In this document: piece after piece, positions 5,686-9,880 of the stretch | Layout: every line of letters begins with the position of its first letter | Position numbering within the stretch: the first letter of the stretch is position 1 | Assembly (NCBI GenBank): GCA_903859075.1 | Contig: CAIOLF010000020.1 | Location: 1-9,880, forward strand | Reading direction: 5' to 3' | DNA from: Candidatus Buchananbacteria bacterium | GTDB taxonomy: Bacteria > Patescibacteriota > Patescibacteriia > 2-01-FULL-39-33 | DNA length: 9,880 bases | Translations under genes and position numbers: made by a program | Notes under the pieces: generated by a model | Database searches by the model: none | What the model was told of the DNA's origin: nothing | The model's input: only the letters and a program-made list of their open reading frames with translations

Positions 5686-6176
5686 ATAATCTCGTTACAA
5701 ATCATCGGTTGATTCTCCAAAGGGATCTTCAAGGGGATTTTCTTGAGTTGCCGACGCAAGTCAATTGGACCTTTCTCCACCAGCAACTTGAGAGTGTGCG
5801 TCATTAGGCGACAAAATTCGATGTCTCGCTGATAACTCTCAATCTCATCCTCGCCCAACGTTACCATCTCCATAATATCCCAAGAAAAGAGCGGATTAAA
5901 CTCATCGCACCTCTTGATCTCCTTGATCACCTCCCAATCAAAGGCGTTCAAACGCCGCATCCAATTCGCTATCTGACCTCTGATTTCTCTGACCCTGTCC
6001 ATAGAGATCAAGGCCAACTTCCTCAGAGTTTTAACAGAGATGGTCGGGCGCGGCTTCGGAAAAACAAACTCGGTGCAACATCTGCCCTCCCCGCCGCATC
6101 GCCGCCATATTCGCCGCCAGCGATAGTATTGCCGTTGCTGGTGGCCGAATCTCGCCCGAGAGAGTTGAATATTCAT
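5670..6176 (-). CDS. Unknown basic, mostly helical cytosolic protein
   Basis: A 168-residue protein with no family I recognise. The start chosen is the ATG at 6176, because a strong GGAGG site lies 8 nt before it; an in-frame TTG at 6209 is upstream of that site and unlikely. Residues 7-26 are rich in Arg, Gln and Tyr (for example QQRQYYRWRRIWRR), followed by CGGEGRCC with three cysteines at 27, 33 and 34. Residues 46-135 look helical and amphipathic. The C-terminal part has LRRQLKKIPLKIPLEN. There is no transmembrane segment or signal peptide. It is stand-alone, with its own promoter (6238-6265) and a terminator around its stop. The N-terminal 40 residues are odd: the same DNA in another frame reads smoothly as a Gly/Ala-rich segment, so a frameshift near the start is possible. 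Nucleic-acid binding through the Arg-rich part is a guess. Confidence 0.68.
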   Translation of the reverse strand: MNIQLSRARFGHQQRQYYRWRRIWRRCGGEGRCCTEFVFPKPRPTISVKTLRKLALISMDRVREIRGQIANWMRRLNAFDWEVIKEIKRCDEFNPLFSWDIMEMVTLGEDEIESYQRDIEFCRLMTHTLKLLVEKGPIDLRRQLKKIPLKIPLENQPMICNEIISDSQ

Positions 6177-6237
6177 CTTCTGGTCCTCCTCGATTTGTTG
6201 TCCTCTCAATTTCTGAAATCTGAAAACGATCTATATT

Positions 6238-6265
6238 ATTATACTAATAATTATTAAAAAGTCAA
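6238..6265 (-). promoter_or_regulatory. Promoter for the 5670 gene
   Basis: Minus strand TTGACT (6260-6265), a 16-nt spacer, TATAAT (6238-6243). The predicted leader is about 55 nt, ending in the GGAGG site that sets the ATG at 6176. Confidence 0.72.
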
Positions 6266-6282
6266 GACAATCAAAACTGACT
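6256..6282 (-). terminator. Weak terminator candidate after the matrixin gene
   Basis: Minus strand AGTCA / TGACT (6278-6282 with 6260-6264), loop of 13 nt, then TTTTT. Only five pairs, mostly A-T, so weak. Its 3' arm coincides with the -35 of the following promoter. Confidence 0.35.
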
Positions 6283-6294
6283 ATGACGGCTTGG

Positions 6295-7275
6295 TCATTT
6301 ACTGCTGCATTTGGCATTAAGCGCCGAGAGATCGGCTGACGTCGGCGTAGCGTTCTTGGAGATATTAAGATAATACATGATATCCTCAGTATTGCTGGTA
6401 TGATCGAGTCCTAGCGCGTGCCCCAGCTCGTGCGCCAGCAGACGCACCAACTCCTGATGGTTATTAAATTCATAAACACTGATTGAAGTACTAGTAGAAC
6501 TCTGATTATAAATACCGGCTTCAAACTGCTCTCCAGTCTGATCGCCGATGTCATTATATTTATTCACATTAAGATTGAGCTTGGCGATCAATTGATTAAG
6601 CTTGCGCACCATTGTGTTCAGCTCATCCACCATCTTATTGACCTGGGACGTCAGAGCATTGACTTGCTGGCGTTGCTGCTCCAGCGCTGCTTCCGTTTGC
6701 TTGAGCCGATCATACTCTGATGCCGGAGCTCCTCCGCGCTGATTCCACTTAGCCACTTCAGCGTTAAACGCTTTTAATTTTTTTTCATAGTCGGCTGCCT
6801 GCCGCTGCAGCTGCGATTTTTTCTCCAAGTACTGCTTGTTAAGGGCGTCGTGCTCCACTTTTAAATTTTCATAGGTCTTTTTATCATCATCGACGATAAC
6901 TCCCAGCTCCTTGAGCTGATCAGATGTCTGCTGGCGATAATCATAAATGAAGTTTATCTTCAGCTGCCCGGAAGTGGCGTAGGCGAATAGCGTATGGCCA
7001 AACGGTTGCGACCAGATATTTGCCGCCTCAGCCGTTGCCTTGATTATTTCCTCGCGGGGAAGATTGAATTCAGGATCAATTTCACCAAGAGAATAATAAA
7101 TCGGCTTGCGGCAGGCCGGCGAGAGCTCGGCCAGTTGCCTCTTGATAGCAGTATTTAACCGTATAATTACCGGCTGGACGAAATCAACGATCGGCTGAGA
7201 ATAATAATAAAACAGTCCGGCAATTAAACCGGCCAGGATTAAATACAAAACTATTTTAATCGTCTTTTTCATCAT
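6295..7275 (-). CDS. Membrane-anchored matrixin-like zinc metalloprotease with an internal coiled coil
   Basis: 326 residues from the ATG at 7275 (MMKKTIKIVLYL). An in-frame ATG at 7335 is rejected because it lies inside the terminator of the previous gene and upstream of this gene's promoter. Residues 5-25 form a signal anchor. Residues 51-111 resemble the first part of a matrixin catalytic domain (CRKPIYYSLGEID, then EEIIKATAEAANIW and LKINFIYDYRQQ). Residues 119-242 are a long heptad-rich coiled coil full of K, E and Q. The active site follows: HELGHALGLDH at 282-292, the HExxHxxGxxH zinc motif with catalytic Glu 283, and Met 300 in DIMYY as the metzincin Met-turn. The chain is predicted to lie outside the membrane. 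The coiled coil appears to split the protease fold. Substrate unknown; envelope protein turnover is a reasonable guess. The stop is TGA. Confidence 0.85.
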   Translation of the reverse strand: MMKKTIKIVLYLILAGLIAGLFYYYSQPIVDFVQPVIIRLNTAIKRQLAELSPACRKPIYYSLGEIDPEFNLPREEIIKATAEAANIWSQPFGHTLFAYATSGQLKINFIYDYRQQTSDQLKELGVIVDDDKKTYENLKVEHDALNKQYLEKKSQLQRQAADYEKKLKAFNAEVAKWNQRGGAPASEYDRLKQTEAALEQQRQQVNALTSQVNKMVDELNTMVRKLNQLIAKLNLNVNKYNDIGDQTGEQFEAGIYNQSSTSTSISVYEFNNHQELVRLLAHELGHALGLDHTSNTEDIMYYLNISKNATPTSADLSALNAKCSSK

Positions 7276-7288
7276 ATAGCTTGTTTTA

Positions 7289-7317
7289 ATTATCCGATAA
7301 ATTAATTTTATTGTCAA
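7289..7317 (-). promoter_or_regulatory. Promoter for the matrixin gene, overlapping the upstream terminator
   Basis: Minus strand TTGACA (7312-7317), a 17-nt spacer, GATAAT (7289-7294). The ATG at 7275 is only 13 nt beyond the -10, leaving a leader of roughly 6-7 nt. The first two bases of the -35 are the last two T's of the DUF192-operon terminator. Confidence 0.7.
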
Positions 7318-7342
7318 AAAAAGAGGGCCGGTCATGTGGCCC
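7316..7342 (-). terminator. Rho-independent terminator of the GT4/DUF192 operon
   Basis: Minus-strand stem GGGCC / GGCCC (7338-7342 with 7325-7329), 8-nt loop, then TCTTTTTTT. It lies 42 nt past the stop of the DUF192 gene. Confidence 0.78.
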
Positions 7343-7384
7343 CTAAAACCAATTTTCTCTAGAAAACGCGAAGTTGCTAGGATA

Positions 7385-7858
7385 TTATTTCATCTCTACC
7401 TTATCCCCTATCTTGATCCCATATTTATCCGTATATCCCGCCGGCACTTCCAAGACATAATTAATAAAAGTCAGCGGCTCATAAGTCTGCTGCGGCCGCT
7501 CTCCTTCCGGCGGCAGATTCTTGGCCGCGCCAGCGACGATATCGTCCTTGATCCAAATAATATCAATTGGGAATTTCATATCCTTCATCCAAAAACTTGG
7601 GATATAATAGCCGTCATAAACAAACAGCATTCCTTTGCCCTCCGCTAATTTATCGCGTCCGCTCAGTCCTTGCGTCATTTGTTCCTTAGTAACAGCCAAT
7701 TCAGCAACTATTTTATTATTGCCGATGGAGATATCGCAATATTTATTCTGCCTCTGGCTAATAACATTAGCGGTAATAAAAACAATAATAATTACCACGC
7801 AAGCAACGATGACTAGCTGCGGCCAATGATTTCTTTTAGGCGTTTTAGCTTCTTCCAT
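7385..7858 (-). CDS. DUF192-family protein, exported or membrane-anchored
   Basis: A 157-residue protein with an N-terminal membrane segment (LVIVACVVIIIVFITANVI, about 15-33) and then a DUF192 domain. Family features seen: VAELAVTKEQMTQGLSGRD (start of the domain), GKGMLFVYDGYYIPSFWMKDM, PIDIIWIKDD, and YVLEVPAGYTDKYGIKIGD. The biochemical role of DUF192 is not established. The W-M-K-D-M core with P-I-D is its hallmark and all of it is present, so the gene looks intact. Its ATG overlaps the end of the upstream transferase gene by 14 nt, a sign of translational coupling, and a terminator follows. It should face the outside of the membrane. Confidence 0.9.
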   Translation of the reverse strand: MEEAKTPKRNHWPQLVIVACVVIIIVFITANVISQRQNKYCDISIGNNKIVAELAVTKEQMTQGLSGRDKLAEGKGMLFVYDGYYIPSFWMKDMKFPIDIIWIKDDIVAGAAKNLPPEGERPQQTYEPLTFINYVLEVPAGYTDKYGIKIGDKVEMK

Positions 7859-8909
7859 ATTTTCTTTTTCTTAAATAAATAAAAAATATCAACAAAATCA
7901 TCAAAGCGATTAACAAAGCCAAGCTGGCGACTTTGCCGCTGCTGCTGGAAAAAATCGCCAGCGAGCCAAAGGCCAGCGCGATAAGATAAAGCAACAATAC
8001 TGATTCACGCTTGGACAGGCCGACGGAAAGCAATTGAAAATGCAGATGCTTGCGATCGGCGTGAGAAAACGGCGATTCTTTTTTGAATATTCGCTGGATT
8101 ATCACCCAGAGAACATCCAGGGCGGGAATTCCGACAACCAACAAGGTGGTGGTGATTTTTGATCCGGAAATTATCGACAGTACGCCGAGAATAAAGCCGA
8201 TAAACAGAGCGCCGCCCTCTCCCAAAAATATCTTCGCCGGCTGCCAATTATAAACCCAAAACCCCAAAGCGCTGCCCAGAAGAATAAGCGCCCAAAGTCC
8301 GGTAGCTGATCGGGCCACATCCCAATCTAGGCTGACCAAAAAAATTATCAGCGAGGCAATAACCGCCATGCCGGAAACCAGGCCGTCCAGACCGTCAAGG
8401 AATTTTGCGGTATACATCATGCCCATCAGCCAGAAAAAAATAATCACTGAGCCGGCAATGGACGAAATATAAAAAATCGAGCTGACCGCGCCGCCAAAAG
8501 GATTGGTAATAAAACCGATATTGATGCCAAAAAACATCACCGCTAAAGTCGCGATGACCGGAAAAAATATCTGCCGGCTGGGACGGAGATTATATTTATC
8601 ATCCAGATAGCCGCCAATAATTATAATCAGTCCGGCCGCGAAAATACCAAACAAATAACGATCGGGAATCAGAGAGAAATTTGCCAGATGGAAAAAACGC
8701 AAAATGAAAAGAATGACAAAGGAGGAGATAAAAATAGCCGTGCCGCCGAGTAACGGAATCGGCGCTGGGTGGACTTTGCGGGCGGCAGTCTTAGGATCGT
8801 CGACAATATTACGCTTTTTGGCGAAAGCGGCGATCAACGGGACAATCAATACCGTCAGCAAAAAACTGCCTAGCACGGCGAATAAGTAAATTAAGATGTT
8901 TTTATCCAT
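7845..8909 (-). CDS. Polyprenyl-phosphate sugar-1-phosphate transferase, MraY/WecA/TagO family (GT4)
   Basis: A 354-residue polytopic protein with about ten hydrophobic segments. Enzymes of this family move a sugar-1-phosphate from a UDP-sugar to undecaprenyl phosphate on the inner face of the membrane, the first step of a surface polymer. Seen: KVHPAPIPLLGGTAIF, the Asp pair in GGYLDDKYNLRP, AKFLDGLDGLVSG (DGLDG loop), PAKIFLGEGGALFIGF and HADRKHLHFQLL (the cytosolic HxRxHLH-like loop). The usual GD in the fourth motif is GE here. The sugar cannot be read from sequence; the RKHLH loop favours the WecA/TagO side over MraY. It heads an operon with the DUF192 gene (14-nt overlap). The promoter is at 8921-8948, with a leader of only about 5 nt. 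It would draw on lipid made by UppS (2010-2696). Confidence 0.9.
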   Translation of the reverse strand: MDKNILIYLFAVLGSFLLTVLIVPLIAAFAKKRNIVDDPKTAARKVHPAPIPLLGGTAIFISSFVILFILRFFHLANFSLIPDRYLFGIFAAGLIIIIGGYLDDKYNLRPSRQIFFPVIATLAVMFFGINIGFITNPFGGAVSSIFYISSIAGSVIIFFWLMGMMYTAKFLDGLDGLVSGMAVIASLIIFLVSLDWDVARSATGLWALILLGSALGFWVYNWQPAKIFLGEGGALFIGFILGVLSIISGSKITTTLLVVGIPALDVLWVIIQRIFKKESPFSHADRKHLHFQLLSVGLSKRESVLLLYLIALAFGSLAIFSSSSGKVASLALLIALMILLIFFIYLRKRKYGRS

Positions 8910-8920
8910 ATTTTGAAGGT

Positions 8921-8948
8921 ATTATAGCATAAAATAGGAGGATGTCTA
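8921..8948 (-). promoter_or_regulatory. Promoter for the GT4/DUF192 operon
   Basis: Minus strand TAGACA (8943-8948), a 16-nt spacer, TATAAT (8921-8926) with TGC in front (extended -10). The ATG at 8909 lies 11 nt past the -10, so the transcript is almost leaderless. Confidence 0.7.
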
Positions 8949-8959
8949 TATGATTTGCA

Positions 8960-8990
8960 ATTAGTAAATTGTAATTAGGGATTAGTAAAA
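8960..8990. repeat. AT-rich short repeats in the divergent gap
   Basis: ATTAGTAAA occurs at 8960-8968 and again at 8981-8989, with a further TAATTAGG between. It lies between the two divergent promoters. No coding potential is seen here. Confidence 0.45.
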
Positions 8991-9003
8991 ATGTCAGAAA
9001 TCA

Positions 9004-9032
9004 TTGACAAAATAGCTTAAATGTGCTAGTAT
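9004..9032 (+). promoter_or_regulatory. Promoter for the receiver-domain gene at 9103
   Basis: TTGACA (9004-9009), a 17-nt spacer, TAGTAT (9027-9032) with TGC in front (extended -10). The predicted start is near 9039. Confidence 0.7.
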
Positions 9033-9041
9033 CTATTAATG

Positions 9042-9066
9042 TCAATGAGGCGCAGTGCCATATTGA
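9042..9066 (+). promoter_or_regulatory. Hairpin at the 5' end of the 9103 gene leader
   Basis: Nested inverted repeat TCAAT...GGC...GCC...ATTGA directly after the predicted transcription start. It could protect the 5' end of the mRNA or serve as an operator; no known motif is recognised. Confidence 0.4.
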
Positions 9067-9102
9067 TAACCGTACAAAACTACAACCCGAAGGAGAATGG
9101 CC

Positions 9103-9880
9103 GTGATAATAAGCGAGGAAGACTTCACGCGAGCGTGTGAAGCGTTCAAGAATCTCAACCCGGAGCTTGCCGGGGACGCGGAAGCCATGCGCGCCAAGAT
9201 GCTCGAGCTTGAACAAGAGATTAAGACGATGTTCGCCGAGTGGCAAGCCCACCCTGGCAAGGATGACGAGTATCGGCCAGCCATTGATATCCTTGGCCAA
9301 GGCCGGAACTTTCTAGCTTGTTGCGTCAACGTGCCGCAAGTGGACTTTTTGGCCGACAGAGAGCCGGCCAAGCAGGCGGAAGAAACGCCGGATCCGATTG
9401 CGACCAAGCATGTCGCGGTATATGCTGCTCATAGGGTATTAGCGGCGGTCATGAAACAAGCACTCGGATTGATCGACGATTTGCGGTTTATGATCTACTC
9501 TGATCTTCGCAATCTGATGGCTGCGATCGTTGGCGGCGAAGTTTGCGGCGTGATCAACATCTCTTCCGACGGACAATCGCGAATTGAGAGCCATCTGCGG
9601 CACGATCTCATAACCTTGCCAGGATGGAGCTATGAGAGGGCTCAGAACTGCGTCTTGCCGACCTGCGCGGATTTTTCTCCCCCGCATCCCCTCGGCACCA
9701 TCATCAAAACGATCAGAGAAATGCAAGAGGGACGCTTCAACCAGAACCACGAGCAATTCTTCCTGGAAGATGCCCTGCCGATGTTGCTGACGCATATGCG
9801 CGTGCCCAACTACGAAATCCGAGTTGCTGTAGTTGACGACCAGCCGGAACAGATCGCGGGCCTTGAAAAGGTGCTCGCCA
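9103..9880 (+). CDS. Receiver-domain protein with a degenerate histidine-kinase-like middle (3' end outside window)
   Basis: Open without a stop from a GTG at 9103 to the window end (259 codons). AAGGAG at 9090-9095 is 7 nt before the GTG; an in-frame ATG at 9097 is only 1 nt from that site and is disfavoured. Residues 5-50 are helical and acidic. Residues 111-150 look like a dimerising helix: RVLAAVMKQALGLIDDLRF, then YSDLRNLMAAIVGGE, which resembles the HDLRNPLAAI box of histidine kinases with Ser 133 where the phosphorylated His would stand. From about residue 239 IRVAVVDDQPEQIAGLEKVL is the start of a CheY-like receiver domain with the acidic pair D245-D246. The phospho-acceptor Asp and the output part are beyond the edge. 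Codons look richer in G and C than those of neighbours. It is stand-alone and divergent from the GT4 operon. A role in phospho-relay signalling is likely, but the partner is unknown. Confidence 0.72.
   Translation, partial: MIISEEDFTRACEAFKNLNPELAGDAEAMRAKMLELEQEIKTMFAEWQAHPGKDDEYRPAIDILGQGRNFLACCVNVPQVDFLADREPAKQAEETPDPIATKHVAVYAAHRVLAAVMKQALGLIDDLRFMIYSDLRNLMAAIVGGEVCGVINISSDGQSRIESHLRHDLITLPGWSYERAQNCVLPTCADFSPPHPLGTIIKTIREMQEGRFNQNHEQFFLEDALPMLLTHMRVPNYEIRVAVVDDQPEQIAGLEKVLA

Noticed and set aside
6177..6209. In-frame TTG start 11 codons before the chosen start of the 5670 gene
   Set aside because: The strong GGAGG site lies between it and the ATG at 6176, at ideal spacing for the latter.
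7276..7335. Upstream in-frame ATG (MTGPLFL...) as the protease start
   Set aside because: It falls inside the terminator of the preceding operon and upstream of the TTGACA-N17-GATAAT promoter; the ATG at 7275 begins a normal signal anchor.
9097..9099. In-frame ATG two codons before the GTG of the receiver-domain gene
   Set aside because: Only 1 nt separates it from AAGGAG; the GTG at 9103 has 7 nt. The difference is two residues, so little depends on it.
9042..9795. Open frames on the minus strand (9001-9300, 9042-9407, 9439-9795)
   Set aside because: They mirror the plus-strand receiver gene, which has a promoter, a ribosome site and a recognisable REC start; the minus-strand products show no family features.
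1..9880. CRISPR array, insertion sequence, prophage or origin
   Set aside because: No regularly spaced repeats, transposase, integrase, phage gene, long terminal inverted repeat or cluster of DnaA-box-like sites was seen on either strand.

Overview
The window looks like a chromosome fragment from a Candidatus Patescibacteria (CPR) bacterium, most likely in the Parcubacteria group. The grounds are the gene set, the short intergenic gaps with low-complexity filler, the 'GEGGA' form of the polyprenyl-phosphate glycosyl-1-phosphate transferase, and a short metzincin protease. This placement is inference from protein style; no marker gene here fixes the phylum. TGA ends two confident genes (4490 and 6295), so the recoded UGA=Gly code of Absconditabacteria/Gracilibacteria is not in use.

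Layout. 1-143 (-) is the N-terminus of a Nudix hydrolase, downstream of rarA (198-1454, -). A stand-alone small membrane protein follows (1552-1941, +). Next come uppS (2010-2696, -) with tRNA-Pro(CGG) 24 nt upstream on the same strand, a broken SpoU/TrmH methyltransferase remnant (2832-3040, -) and filler repeats. A GT-B glycosyltransferase (3110-4450, -) sits behind a six-helix membrane protein (4490-5089, -), followed by an HU-type DNA-binding protein (5198-5479, -), an unknown basic protein (5670-6176, -), a coiled-coil matrixin-like zinc protease (6295-7275, -), an exported DUF192 protein (7385-7858, -) overlapping a WecA/MraY-family transferase (7845-8909, -), and finally a + strand gene (9103-9880, cut by the window edge) that ends in the start of a response-regulator receiver domain.

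Function. UppS makes undecaprenyl diphosphate and the WecA-like enzyme loads undecaprenyl phosphate with a sugar phosphate. The GT-B enzyme, DUF192 protein and membrane protease also fit cell-envelope work. RarA, HU, Nudix and tRNA-Pro are housekeeping. Three genes (1552, 5670, 9103) do not fit this pattern. Each is stand-alone, with its own near-consensus promoter and a strong Shine-Dalgarno at ideal spacing. The two whose 3' end is visible have a terminator folded around the stop codon. Most other genes here have weak or no Shine-Dalgarno, and several appear nearly leaderless. The encoded proteins have no firm family assignment, and these cassettes are the main candidates for something undescribed.

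Promoters and terminators are packed tightly. In two places, and weakly in a third, the terminator of one gene physically overlaps the promoter of the next gene on the same strand.
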